From CAVRZJ01 sp964594125 (GTDB lineage: Bacteria > Acidobacteriota > Thermoanaerobaculia > Thermoanaerobaculales > Thermoanaerobaculaceae): DNA of 64,000 bases. This document shows positions 1 to 9,355 of this stretch, one piece after another; position 1 is the stretch's first letter; each line of letters starts with the position of its first letter. Below the pieces are notes generated by a model, which ran no database searches, had not been told where the DNA came from, and saw only the letters and a program-made list of their open reading frames with translations. The stretch covers positions 62,001-126,000 of the forward strand of contig CAZQLL010000007.1 of assembly GCA_964594125.1 (NCBI GenBank), in the 5' to 3' direction. Both the position numbers and the translations under genes were made by a program.

Positions 1-2019
1 ACGCTCGCGGGCGGCGAGCCGCTCGCGGCCGGGCCGCGCTACCTCGAGCGCGGCGGCCGGCCGTTCCCGGTGATCGGCACCACCTACATGGCCGGCGACG
101 CCCACCGGCGCTTCCTGCTCGAGCCCAACCCGGCGGTGTGGGAGCGCGACTTCGCGGCGATGGCGCGCGCCGGCGTCAACCTGGTGCGCACCGGGATCTG
201 GACCGGGTGGGCCGCACACTGCGGCGACGGTCCCGAGCCGCGCGAGGCGGTGCTGCGCGCCCTCGAGGCGTACGTCCTCACGGCGCGCGCGCACGGCATC
301 CCGGTGATCTTCACGTTCTTCGCGTTCGTCCCCGAGGCGTGGGGCGGGGCCAACCCGTACCTCGATCCGGCGGCGGTGGCGGCGCAGCGCGCGTTCGTCG
401 GCGGCTTCGCGCGCCGGCTCGCCGGCGCCCGCGACGTGGCGTGGGACCTCATCAACGAGCCGTCGTTCTCCTCGCCCGAGCGGCTGTGGCAGTGCCGTCC
501 CAACTACGACGCGCACGAGGCGGCGGCGTGGCGGCGCTGGACGCGCACGGTGCTTGCCGCCGGCGCCGACGACCCCGAGGCCGAGCTCGCCGACCGCTGG
601 AATCTGCTCGCCGGCGAGGCGCTCGACCTGCCGCCGCTCGCCGACTTCGGCGACCGCAACCTGTTCGAGGCGACGCGGCCGCGCCGCGCCGCCGATTACA
701 AGCGCTTCGCTCAAAGCGCGTTCACCGCCTGGGCGCGCGAGCTCTCGCAGACGCTGCGCGCCGCCGGCAACCCGGCCGCGCTGGTCACCGTTGGCCAGGA
801 CGAGGGCGGCATCGCCGAGTCGCCGAGCCCGCTCGAGCACGGCCGCGCGCTCGACTTCACCTGCAACCACACCTGGTGGCTGAACGATGCGCTGCTGTGG
901 GACTCGCTCGTCAGCCGGCTGCCGGACCGGCCGAACCTCGTCGAGGAGACAGGCGTGATGACCGTCGAGCGGCTCGACGGCGGCCCCTGGCGGAACGAGG
1001 AGGAGTCGCGCAACCTGCTCGAGCGCAAGCTCGTGACCGCCTTCGGCGCCGGCGCCGCCGGCGCCGTGCAGTGGCTGTGGAACACCAACGTCTACATGCC
1101 GATCGACAACGAGGCCGGGATCGGGCTGCTGCGCGCCGCCGGGACGGCGAAGCCCGAGGCGGCGGCGTTTGCGGCGGTCGCGCGCTTCGTCGCCGCGCAC
1201 GCCGCGCGCTTCCGCGGCGCCGAGGACGAGGAGGTTGCGGTCGTCCTGCCGCACTCGCAGATGCAGTCGGCGCGCGACCTCGGCACCGCGGCATCGCAGC
1301 GGGCGGTGCGGGTGCTCGAGCACGAGCTGCGCGTGCCGGTGCGCATCGTCGGTGAGGGCGGTCTCGACCGCCTCGGCCCGCGCCCCCACCTCCTGGTGCT
1401 GCCGTCGCCGCGGGTGCTGCGCGACGACGCGTGGCGTGGGCTGCTGGCGCTCGCCGACGCGGGCGCGACGGTGCTCGTCACCGGCACGTTCGACCGCGAC
1501 GAGGTGGAGCGACCGCGCCGGCGCGCGGCGGCGCTCGGCGTGACCGCCTCGCTGCGCCCGGTCGCGCAGGAGGAGTCCGTCACCGTCGGCGGCGCGACCG
1601 TCGCCGCGCGCTTCCGCGGCAGCCGCGTCGAGCGCGCCGAGAAGGCGGTGCTCGCCGGCGACAGCGCTGCGACGTTGCACGAGATCGCGCGCGGCGCCGG
1701 GGCGCTGCTGTGGTGCCCGCTGCCGGTGGAGCTCGCCGAGGGACCGGAGGCGACCGCCGCCGTGTACGCGGCGGCGCTCGCTCGTGCCGGCGTTCGCCCG
1801 CCGCTGGAGGTGCGCGGCGCCGGCGCCGAGGTGCTGGTGCGGCCGGTGCTGCTCGCCGACGCGGTGCTGGTCGCCCTCGTCAACGAGAGCGACGAGGCGC
1901 GCGCGGTGGCGTTCCGCCTGCGCGGCGCTCCGGCGGAGGTCACGGTGACGCTGGCGCCGCGGCGCAGCGTCCTCGCCATGGTCGAGCGCGCCAGCGGGCG
2001 GCTGCTCGGCACCTCGTAG
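1..2019 (+). CDS. Clan GH-A glycoside hydrolase (GH5-like), 5' end outside window
   Basis: The frame is open from base 1, so the gene starts upstream of the window; a GTG at 70 is internal, because conserved-looking sequence (YLERGGRPFPVIGTTYM) spans it. The visible part is 672 codons. It has the (beta/alpha)8 signature of clan GH-A retaining glycosidases: WDLINEPS carries the expected acid/base Glu (codon 457-459), and NLVEETG carries the expected nucleophile Glu (943-948). These are followed by a flavodoxin-like beta-galactosidase trimerisation-type segment and a small beta domain. That domain order resembles GH42/GH5-like beta-glycosidases acting on plant or microbial glycans. The substrate cannot be told from sequence alone. 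It is 22 bp upstream of the GH38 gene and probably in one operon with it. Confidence 0.8.
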   Translation, partial: TLAGGEPLAAGPRYLERGGRPFPVIGTTYMAGDAHRRFLLEPNPAVWERDFAAMARAGVNLVRTGIWTGWAAHCGDGPEPREAVLRALEAYVLTARAHGIPVIFTFFAFVPEAWGGANPYLDPAAVAAQRAFVGGFARRLAGARDVAWDLINEPSFSSPERLWQCRPNYDAHEAAAWRRWTRTVLAAGADDPEAELADRWNLLAGEALDLPPLADFGDRNLFEATRPRRAADYKRFAQSAFTAWARELSQTLRAAGNPAALVTVGQDEGGIAESPSPLEHGRALDFTCNHTWWLNDALLWDSLVSRLPDRPNLVEETGVMTVERLDGGPWRNEEESRNLLERKLVTAFGAGAAGAVQWLWNTNVYMPIDNEAGIGLLRAAGTAKPEAAAFAAVARFVAAHAARFRGAEDEEVAVVLPHSQMQSARDLGTAASQRAVRVLEHELRVPVRIVGEGGLDRLGPRPHLLVLPSPRVLRDDAWRGLLALADAGATVLVTGTFDRDEVERPRRRAAALGVTASLRPVAQEESVTVGGATVAARFRGSRVERAEKAVLAGDSAATLHEIARGAGALLWCPLPVELAEGPEATAAVYAAALARAGVRPPLEVRGAGAEVLVRPVLLADAVLVALVNESDEARAVAFRLRGAPAEVTVTLAPRRSVLAMVERASGRLLGTS

Positions 2020-2041
2020 CTGCTCGCCCGGGAGGAGATCG

Positions 2042-5000
2042 ATGCGCAACGCCACCGCTCGCCTCACACTGCTCGTCGCGACGCTGGCGCCGGCCGCCGC
2101 CGGCGGCGGCGACGCCGCCGCGCCGCCGCTCGACCGGCGGGTGTACATGGTCGCCACCGCCCACCTCGACACCCAGTGGCGGTGGACGATCAGGGACACG
2201 ATCGACCTCTACGTTCCGGCCACCATGCGCGACAACTTCGCGCTGCTCGAGCGCTACCCGGGGTACGTGTTCTCGTTCGAGGGCGCGTTCCGCTACCGTC
2301 TGATGCAGGAGTACTACCCCGAGGAGTACGAGCGGGTGAAGCGGTACGTGCGCGACGGTCGCTGGAAGGTGGCCGGGAGCTGGGTCGACGCCGTCGACAC
2401 CCACGTGCCGTCGCCCGAGTCGCTGATCCGCCACGCGCTGTACGGCAACGGTTATTTCCGCCGCGAGCTCGGTGTGACCAGCCGCGACGTGTTCCTCCCG
2501 GACTGCTTCGGCTTCGGCTACGCGCTGCCGTCGGCGGCGGCGCACTCGGGGCTGTTCGCGTTCTCCACCCAGAAGCTCACCTGGGGGTCGGCGATCAGGA
2601 TGCCGTTCGACGTCGGCCTGTGGGAGGGGATCGACGGCTCGGCGCTGGTCGCCGCGCTCAACCCCGGCGACTACGTCTCGGTGGTCAGGCGCGACCCCGC
2701 GCTCGACGCCGCGGTCTACGCCACCCAGGACCTGCAGGCGCTGCGCTCCGGCCTGCCGGTGGCGATGCGCTACTACGGCGACGGCGACGTCGGCGGCGCG
2801 CCCACCGATGGCTCGGTGCGGGTCGTGGAGGAGAGCCTGGCGCGCCGCGAGTTCACGCGCGTGATCCCCGCCGCGCCCGACCAGCTCGCCCGCGACCTGC
2901 TCGAAAACGCGACGCCTGAGCAGGTCGCCCGCCTGCCGCGCTACCGCGGCGAGTTCCTGATGACCGCGCACGGCACCGGCTGCTACACCTCGCAAGGCGA
3001 GATGAAGCGGCGCAACCGCGCCAACGAGGTGCTCGCCGACGCCGCCGAGCGCGCCGCCGTCGCCGCGGACTGGCTCGGCGCGCTCCCCTACCCGCGTGCG
3101 ACGCTGCGCGAGGCGTGGGAGCGCTTCCTCTGGCACCAGTTCCACGACGATCTCACCGGCACCAGCATCCCGGAGGCGTACGCCTACTCGTGGAACGACG
3201 AGGCGATCGCCGGCAACCAGCTCGCCGACGTGCTCGCAACCGCCGCCGCCGGCGTCGCGCGCGCACTCGACACGCGCGCCGAAGGAGCGCCGGTCGTCGT
3301 CTACAACCCGCTGGCGATCGCGCGCGCGGACGTCGTCGAGGCGCGGGTGACGTTTCCGGACGGCGCGCCGGCGGAGGTTGCGGTCACGGCGCCGGACGGA
3401 CGCGACGTCCCCGCGCAGGTGGTCGAGCGCGACGGCGCCGCCGTGCGCGTCGCGTTCGTCGCCGCGGTCGGACCGGTGTCGTACTCGGTGTTCGCCGTCC
3501 GCCCCGCGGCGGCGGCGACCGCCTCCGGCGAGCTCGCCGTGAGTGCGGCCGCGCTCGAGAACGGGCGCTACCGCGTGACGCTCGACGCCGCCGGCGACGT
3601 CGCCTCGATCCGCGACAAGCGGCTCGACCGCGAGCTGCTCGCCGCGCCGCTGCGCCTGCAGCTCCTCGACGACGAGCCGGAGCAGTGGTCCGCCTGGGAG
3701 ATCGACTACGCGGACATCTCCGCCACGCCAAAGGCGGTCGTCGCCGGCCCGGTGCGCGTGCGCGTGGTCGAGCGCGGCTCGGCGCGCGTGGCGGTCGAGG
3801 TGACCCGCGAGACGCTCGGCTCGACGTTCGTGCAGCGCGTGACCCTCGCCGCCGGCGCCGCCGGCGACCGCGTCGAGGTCGAGCACGCGGTCGACTGGCG
3901 TTCGCCCGGGACGCTCCTGAAGGCGGCGTTCCCGCTCGCCGCCGCCAACCCGACCGCGACGTACGACCTCGGCCTCGGCGCCGTCGAGCGCGGCGTCAAT
4001 CGCCCGAACTTGTACGAGGTGCCGGCGCAGCGTTGGACCGACCTGACGGCGCCCGACGGCTCGTTCGGCGTGGCGTTGATCAACGACTCGAAGTACGGCT
4101 GGGACCACCCGGACGCCGCGACGCTGCGCCTGACGCTCCTGCACACGCCGCGCATCATGCGCTCGTGGAGCTGGCTCGACGACCAGGCGTCGCTGGACCT
4201 CGGCCGCCACCGCGTCCGCCTCGCGCTCGCCGGCCACAGCGGCGACTGGCGGCAGGGAGAGGTGCCGTTCCACGCCGACCGCTTCAACCAGCCGCTCGTC
4301 GCCTGGCAGGCGCCGGCACACGCCGGTGCGCTCGGCCGCAGCTTCTCGCTGCTCGCGGTGGAGGGCGCCGGGGGCGCCGCGCCGTTGGTGGCGGTGCGGG
4401 CGCTCAAGCTCGCAGAGGAGAGCGACGAGGTCGTCGTGCGGCTGCAGGAGCTCTCCGGCAGGCCGCAGGCAGGTGTCCGGCTGCGCCTGGCGCGGCCGGT
4501 GGTCGCGCTGCGCGAGCTCAACGGCGCCGAGGAGGCGGTCGCGGAGCACGGCACGAGCGGCGCGCTGCCGCAGCCGCTGCCGCCGCTCGCGCTCGCGGAC
4601 GGCGCCGTCTCTCTCGGGCTCGCGCCGTTCCGGCCGCGCACGCTCGCCCTCACCCTCGCTCCGGCGCCGGTGGCGCTGGCGCCCGCCGAATCCACTCCGC
4701 TCGATCTGCCGTGGAACCGCGACGGAATCAGCGACGACGGCGACGGAGGCGACGGCGACCTCGACGGCGCCGGCCGCACGCTCGCCGGCGAGCTGCTGCC
4801 GGCGACGTTCGTCTCCGGCGGCGTCGCCTTCCGCACCGGGCCGCGCGCACCGGGCGCGGCGAATGTGGCCGCCTGCCGGGGCCAGCGCCTGGAGCTGCCC
4901 GCCGGCGGCCACGACACGCTCCATCTCGCCGCCGCCGCGGTCGGCGGCGACCGCGCGGCCGCCTTCGCGGTCGACGGCGTGCCGATGACGCTCGCCGTGC

Positions 5001-6013
5001 ACGACTGGGCCGAGCCGCTGGCGCAGTGGGACAGCCGGCTGGTCGCCGGCCGCCTCGTGCACGACCCGGCGGCGATGGCGCCGGCGTACGAGAAGGCACA
5101 GCCCCTGGCGTGGGTCGGTACCCACCGCCACGGTCCCGGCGGCGCCAACGAGGCCTACGCGCTCACCCACGTCTACCGCTACCGCATCCCGCTGCCTCCC
5201 GGCGCGCGCACGGTCACGTTGCCCGACGACCCCGGCGTGTTCGTCGTCGCGGCCACCGCGGTGCGCGGCGAGCAGCCGCTGGCGGCGGGGCCGGCCGGCG
5301 GCGACCGCCGCACGGTCGTGCACGTCGCCACCGGACAGCGCGTGTTCACCGACACGCTGGCCGTCACGCTCACCTCGCCGACGCCGGGTGCGGTGATCCG
5401 CTACACCCTCGACGGCAACGCACCCGGCGAGGCGTCGCCGTGCTACACCGGACCGGTCGTGCTCGCCGACAGCGCGACGCTCACCGCGCGCGCGTTCGCG
5501 CCGGGGTACGACAGCTCGTTCGCGGCGGCGGCAACGTTCACCCGCTCGGCGTTGCGCCCGGCCGACGCGCCGCTCGCGGCCGCCGCCGGCAAGCCCGGCG
5601 TCGAGTGCTCGCTGTACGAGGGCGAGTGGCGGAAGTTGCCCGACTTCTCGACCCTCACGCCGGTGCGAACGGTCACGCTCCCGGGCGTCGGCCTGCCGCC
5701 GGATCGTCCCGAGACGAGGTTCGGCATGGTGTGCCGCGGCGAGCTCGCGGTCGCGCGCGACGGCGTCTACACCCTCGGCCTGCGCTCCGACGACGGCAGC
5801 CGCCTGTACCTCGGCGGGGAGCTGCTGATCGACAGCGATGGCACCCACGACCTCGAGGAGCGCTGCGTCGAGGCGGCGCTCGCCGCCGGCCGGCACGCGT
5901 TCCGCGTCGAGTACTTCCAGTGGTCGTACGACGCCGCCCTCGAGCTCTGGCTCGGCGGCCCCGGCCGCCGCTGGTCGCGCCTGGGGGTGGAGCCGGCGCA
6001 GGCGGCGCGGTGA
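2042..6013 (+). CDS. Secreted GH38 alpha-mannosidase with CHB_HEX_C-like and PA14 domains
   Basis: 1323 aa. The ATG is preceded by GGAGGAG at good spacing. Residues 1-25 look like a signal peptide, so it probably acts in the periplasm or outside. The GH38 catalytic domain begins near residue 34: AHLDTQW (40-46) supplies metal-binding His/Asp, PDCFGFG holds the expected nucleophile Asp154, and WHQFHDDLTG (364-373) is the family's second metal-ligand motif. A large beta-sandwich region follows (about 410-880). Near the C-terminus is a chitobiase-type segment (IRYTLDGNAP, about 1120) and then a PA14 domain (about 1185-1315, with LRSDDGSRLYLGG), which often binds carbohydrate. It is much longer than the usual 900-1000 aa because of these additions. 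Its stop overlaps the GTG of the next gene, which implies translational coupling. Confidence 0.9.
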   Translation: MRNATARLTLLVATLAPAAAGGGDAAAPPLDRRVYMVATAHLDTQWRWTIRDTIDLYVPATMRDNFALLERYPGYVFSFEGAFRYRLMQEYYPEEYERVKRYVRDGRWKVAGSWVDAVDTHVPSPESLIRHALYGNGYFRRELGVTSRDVFLPDCFGFGYALPSAAAHSGLFAFSTQKLTWGSAIRMPFDVGLWEGIDGSALVAALNPGDYVSVVRRDPALDAAVYATQDLQALRSGLPVAMRYYGDGDVGGAPTDGSVRVVEESLARREFTRVIPAAPDQLARDLLENATPEQVARLPRYRGEFLMTAHGTGCYTSQGEMKRRNRANEVLADAAERAAVAADWLGALPYPRATLREAWERFLWHQFHDDLTGTSIPEAYAYSWNDEAIAGNQLADVLATAAAGVARALDTRAEGAPVVVYNPLAIARADVVEARVTFPDGAPAEVAVTAPDGRDVPAQVVERDGAAVRVAFVAAVGPVSYSVFAVRPAAAATASGELAVSAAALENGRYRVTLDAAGDVASIRDKRLDRELLAAPLRLQLLDDEPEQWSAWEIDYADISATPKAVVAGPVRVRVVERGSARVAVEVTRETLGSTFVQRVTLAAGAAGDRVEVEHAVDWRSPGTLLKAAFPLAAANPTATYDLGLGAVERGVNRPNLYEVPAQRWTDLTAPDGSFGVALINDSKYGWDHPDAATLRLTLLHTPRIMRSWSWLDDQASLDLGRHRVRLALAGHSGDWRQGEVPFHADRFNQPLVAWQAPAHAGALGRSFSLLAVEGAGGAAPLVAVRALKLAEESDEVVVRLQELSGRPQAGVRLRLARPVVALRELNGAEEAVAEHGTSGALPQPLPPLALADGAVSLGLAPFRPRTLALTLAPAPVALAPAESTPLDLPWNRDGISDDGDGGDGDLDGAGRTLAGELLPATFVSGGVAFRTGPRAPGAANVAACRGQRLELPAGGHDTLHLAAAAVGGDRAAAFAVDGVPMTLAVHDWAEPLAQWDSRLVAGRLVHDPAAMAPAYEKAQPLAWVGTHRHGPGGANEAYALTHVYRYRIPLPPGARTVTLPDDPGVFVVAATAVRGEQPLAAGPAGGDRRTVVHVATGQRVFTDTLAVTLTSPTPGAVIRYTLDGNAPGEASPCYTGPVVLADSATLTARAFAPGYDSSFAAAATFTRSALRPADAPLAAAAGKPGVECSLYEGEWRKLPDFSTLTPVRTVTLPGVGLPPDRPETRFGMVCRGELAVARDGVYTLGLRSDDGSRLYLGGELLIDSDGTHDLEERCVEAALAAGRHAFRVEYFQWSYDAALELWLGGPGRRWSRLGVEPAQAAR

Positions 6014-7713
6014 GCGGCGCGCCGGGCCCACCGCACCGCCCACCGGCGGCGAGGGCGCGCGCGGCGCTCGCCGCCCTCGCGCTCCTGGCGGCGGCGGTGT
6101 GGGGGGTCTACGGCCGGCGCCTCGACGCGCCGTTCATCGCCGACGACTGGTTGGCGGTGGTTACCAACGACTCGATCCGCCGCCTCACCCCGCTGTTCGG
6201 GGACGCTGCCGTGCGCGGTCCGCTCAACCCCGACATCGACCTGCCGGTGACGGCGCGGCCGCTGACCAACCTCTCCTTCGCGCTCAACTACCGCGCCGGC
6301 GGCCTCGATCCGCGCGGCTATCGCGTCGTCAACATCGCGCTTCACACGCTCGCGGCGTGGCTGCTGTGGGCGATCGCGCGCCGGGCGATCCGCCGCGGCG
6401 CCGCGGACGGCGCCTGCGCCCACGCGGCGGACCTGCTGGCGACGGCGATCACGCTGCTGTGGGCGGTGCATCCGCTGCTCACCGAGGCGGTGTTCTACGT
6501 CACCCAGCGCAGCGAGCTGCTCGTCGGTGTGAGCTACCTCGCCACGCTGTACGCCTCCCTGCGCCACTGGGACGCCGCCACGCCGCCGGCGCGCCGGGCT
6601 TGGCTCGCCGCCGCCGCTCTCGCCTGTTTCACCGGGGCGGCGTGCAAGGAGGTGATCGTCACCGCGCCGGCGGTGGTGCTGCTGCTGCACCTCACGCTGT
6701 ACCGCGACCGGCCGCCGGCGTCAAGCTGGCCGCTGTACGCGGCGCTGCTGCCGAGCTGGGTGCTGCTGCTGGCGCTGCAGTGGGACGCGCCGCATCGCAT
6801 GAGCTCCGGCTTCGGCCTCGGTGTGTCGTTGGCGGACTGGTGGCTGACGCAGGCGGGGGTGCTCCTGATGTACCTCAGGCTCGCCGTGTACCCGTGGCCG
6901 CTGGTCGTCCTCTACGACCTGCCGTGGGCCGACCCGCCCGCGGTCGCCTGGGCGCACGCGGCGGCGGTCGCCGCACTCGCGCTCGCCGCGCTCGGCCTCG
7001 TCGTGCGGCGGCACTGGGCCGGGCTGCTGCTCGGCGGAGCGCTGGTGATCCTCTCGCCCACGCACGTCGTGCCGATGATCACCGAGGTCGCCGCGGAGCG
7101 CCGCATGTACCTGCCGCTGGCAGCGCTGGCCGCGCTCGCGGTGCTCGCCGTCCACGCGCTGCTCCGCCGCGCCGCCGCGCGGCCGGCTACGGACGCGCCG
7201 CCCGGGCGGGCGCCGGCGGTCGTGGCGTGCGCGCTCTCGGCAGCGCTTGCAGCGGTCTACGCCGCCGCCAGCATCGGCCGGATCGCGGCGTTCGCCGAAC
7301 CGCTGGCGCTGTGGACCGAGGTTGCCGCCGCGCAGCCGCGAAACGCCCGCGCCCAGCACAACGCCGCGGTCGAGCTGGCGATGGCCGGGCGGCTCGACGA
7401 AGCGGTCGCCCGTTTCCGCCTGGCGATCGCCGCGCGGCCGGAGTTCGCGCAGTCGCACCACGGGCTCGGCATGGCGCTGCTCCACACCGGCGCGCTCGCC
7501 GAGGGGATCGCGCACCTCGAGATCGCGGCCCGTCTCGACCCCGGGTCCGCCGCCTATGCGCTCGCGCTCGGCGAGGCGCTGCTCGCCGCCGGCCGCCCCG
7601 CCGATGCGCTCGCCCCGCTCGAGCGCGCGCTCGCGCTGCAGCCGGGCTCGGTGCCGGCACGGGCCGCCCTTGCCGAGGCGCGGCGTGCCGTCGCTTCCGC
7701 CGCGCCGCGGTAG
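6010..7713 (+). CDS. Polytopic membrane protein with C-terminal TPRs, TMTC/PMT-like
   Basis: 567 aa from a GTG that overlaps the preceding TGA (GTGA). About ten hydrophobic segments fill residues 15-440. After the first segment comes an acidic motif, FIADDW (Asp45/Asp46), of the kind that GT-C transferases (PMT, TMTC, STT3) carry in the first extracytoplasmic loop. Residues about 443-560 hold three to four TPR repeats (for example AQHNAAVELAMAGRLDEA). The layout of many membrane spans followed by TPRs is that of eukaryotic TMTC O-mannosyltransferases and their bacterial relatives. Its coupling to an alpha-mannosidase makes protein or lipid mannosylation an attractive but unproven role; a plain TPR scaffold is the alternative. 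It ends 11 bp from the convergent gene. Confidence 0.75.
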   Translation: MSGAPGPPHRPPAARARAALAALALLAAAVWGVYGRRLDAPFIADDWLAVVTNDSIRRLTPLFGDAAVRGPLNPDIDLPVTARPLTNLSFALNYRAGGLDPRGYRVVNIALHTLAAWLLWAIARRAIRRGAADGACAHAADLLATAITLLWAVHPLLTEAVFYVTQRSELLVGVSYLATLYASLRHWDAATPPARRAWLAAAALACFTGAACKEVIVTAPAVVLLLHLTLYRDRPPASSWPLYAALLPSWVLLLALQWDAPHRMSSGFGLGVSLADWWLTQAGVLLMYLRLAVYPWPLVVLYDLPWADPPAVAWAHAAAVAALALAALGLVVRRHWAGLLLGGALVILSPTHVVPMITEVAAERRMYLPLAALAALAVLAVHALLRRAAARPATDAPPGRAPAVVACALSAALAAVYAAASIGRIAAFAEPLALWTEVAAAQPRNARAQHNAAVELAMAGRLDEAVARFRLAIAARPEFAQSHHGLGMALLHTGALAEGIAHLEIAARLDPGSAAYALALGEALLAAGRPADALAPLERALALQPGSVPARAALAEARRAVASAAPR

Positions 7714-7724
7714 CGGCTCGTGAT

Positions 7725-8591
7725 CTACGGGCGGATCCGCTTGTTGGCAACCAGGGTACAGGTGATCGGGTTGATCTCGTACGGGTTGCCGGCGTAATCG
7801 CGCGGCACGGTGAGAAGCTGGCCAGTGAGTACCAACGCGTCCCAGGTCGGCGGGCAGACGCCGACACGGGCCCGATAGCTGCGCAGCAGTGGCTCGAGCA
7901 GCTCGCGGTCGCGCGCCACGATGACGTCGTACAGGTGACTGCGCGTGAGGTACTCCTCGCCCGGCGTGGTGGCCTCGGCGAGCGCCTGCTCCCAGTAGGC
8001 GATCGAGTCGGCGATCTCCCACGAGTCCGCTCGGTCTCTCCACACTCCGAGGGCGCGGCGGATGCGGTGATGCGCATCCGGGTGGCGGACCGCGATCTCG
8101 GCGTAGCGGACGGCAAGCTCGGTGTCGCGGAAGCCGAGGTAGCAGTCCCAGGCGGCGGTCTCGGCGAGCTGCCACGAGTCCGGCATCGCCGCGATCCCCT
8201 TGTCGTACAGGCGCGTCACCGCCTTCTTCTTCTCCTCGAGGGTGCCGGGGGCCTCGACCTGCATGATCAGGGCGCCCATGCGGTAGGCGTCGAAGTGGCG
8301 CGGATCGAGGTCGGTGATCAGGTCGAACACCTTCTCGAGGTAAAGGAACCGCTCGTTCCTGGCGAACTGCGAGTAGTACTGGATCGCCCACAGGTAGACC
8401 ATGTCCGCCATCAGGCCGTCGTTTCCGAGGGCGAGCAGCCTCAGCATCGACGCCGAGGGGAGGTAGAGGAGGTGCTTGCCCAGCGGGTCCACCCGCGGCA
8501 GACCCCGCAGGTGGTGCTCGGCGGCGACAGCGCTGGCGAGCAGCACCGCCGCCGCGGCCCACCCGCGCATCGTCCGCAGCGTCCCGCTCAC
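7725..8591 (-). CDS. TPR-like protein of unknown function coupled to ABC-2 permease
   Basis: 288 aa from a GTG whose bases overlap the TGA of the upstream permease gene. An internal ATG 7 codons later (MRGW) is the alternative start. A short N-terminal hydrophobic stretch (about residues 10-22) could be a signal peptide or anchor. The rest is helical with loosely TPR-like spacing (YYSQFARNERFLYLEKVFDL, then repeated Tyr/Leu/Ala helices) and ends basic (VANKRIRP). I do not recognise a named family. It is the last gene of a three-gene unit with an ABC ATPase and an ABC-2 permease, all overlapping by 4 bases. An accessory role in that transporter is the simplest reading. Confidence 0.75.
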   Translation of the reverse strand: MSGTLRTMRGWAAAAVLLASAVAAEHHLRGLPRVDPLGKHLLYLPSASMLRLLALGNDGLMADMVYLWAIQYYSQFARNERFLYLEKVFDLITDLDPRHFDAYRMGALIMQVEAPGTLEEKKKAVTRLYDKGIAAMPDSWQLAETAAWDCYLGFRDTELAVRYAEIAVRHPDAHHRIRRALGVWRDRADSWEIADSIAYWEQALAEATTPGEEYLTRSHLYDVIVARDRELLEPLLRSYRARVGVCPPTWDALVLTGQLLTVPRDYAGNPYEINPITCTLVANKRIRP

Positions 8592-9355
8592 ATCAAGTCC
8601 TTGCGGCGGAAGTGGAGGCAGGCGAGCACGAGCACCAGCCCCGCGTAGAGCGCACCGTACACCAGGCTCCACGCCACCACCGCGACCGGCACCGGCAGCG
8701 CGTGGACCGCCTCGGCCTTGAAGTTGAAGCGCTCGAGGTCGGGAAGCAGATAGTATGCGGCCGCCACCGCGGCACGCCCGGCCCGGCTCGGGAGGTGCCG
8801 GGTGAGCATCCAGATGTCCTCCGAGACGTGGCCGATGACGTACACCGCGAGCGTCAGCACGGAGCCGAGGATCGGCCGCGTGATCACCGCGAACAGCACC
8901 GCGAACGCCGCCAGCACCGCCATCTCGACCAGCGTCATCGCGGCGGCGAGCAGCAGCCGGGGGTCCACGCCGGCGCCGTACACCGCGACCACCAGGAAGA
9001 ACAGCACGGTCATCAGCGCCAGGTTGACGAGCACCGTGAGCATGAGGCCGAGGTACTTCCCTACCAGGAACTGCCAGCGCTCCACCGGCTTGGCGAGGAT
9101 GGTGAATACCATCCGGCTGTCCACCTCGCGGCTGATCAGCAGCACGCTCATCATTACCGCGATCAGCATCGAGAAGAACTGGATGCCGGCGAGGCCGAGG
9201 TCCTTGATCACCTTCCCCTCGTCGCCGACGGTGAGCAGGCCGAGCAGCTTCGAGCCGATCAGGATGACCACCGAGAAGCCGAGGAAGAGGTAGAGGATGC
9301 GGTCGCGCAGCGCCTCGCGGAAGGTGTTGCGTGCGATGGCGGCGATCACGCTCAT
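8588..9355 (-). CDS. ABC-2 type transporter permease
   Basis: 255 aa. The ATG overlaps the TGA of the ATPase gene (ATGA). There are about six hydrophobic segments: one near residues 20-37 after the amphipathic start (NTFREALRDRILYLFLGF), a pair around 55-75, then four toward the C-terminus. The N-terminal NTFREALRDRIL helix followed by TM1 is typical of ABC-2 permeases of the NosY/GldF type. It should form the membrane channel with the ATPase encoded immediately upstream. The substrate is unknown; such pairs commonly act in antibiotic, lipid or cofactor export. Upstream in-frame codons are ignored because they lie inside the ATPase gene. Confidence 0.88.
   Translation of the reverse strand: MSVIAAIARNTFREALRDRILYLFLGFSVVILIGSKLLGLLTVGDEGKVIKDLGLAGIQFFSMLIAVMMSVLLISREVDSRMVFTILAKPVERWQFLVGKYLGLMLTVLVNLALMTVLFFLVVAVYGAGVDPRLLLAAAMTLVEMAVLAAFAVLFAVITRPILGSVLTLAVYVIGHVSEDIWMLTRHLPSRAGRAAVAAAYYLLPDLERFNFKAEAVHALPVPVAVVAWSLVYGALYAGLVLVLACLHFRRKDLM

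Noticed and set aside
1940..6043. Very long open frame (about 1370 codons) on the minus strand opposite the mannosidase
   Set aside because: Its product is Arg/Gly/Ala-rich without any domain, as expected for the antisense of a high-GC gene. The plus strand encodes a clear GH38 enzyme with signal peptide and ribosome site.
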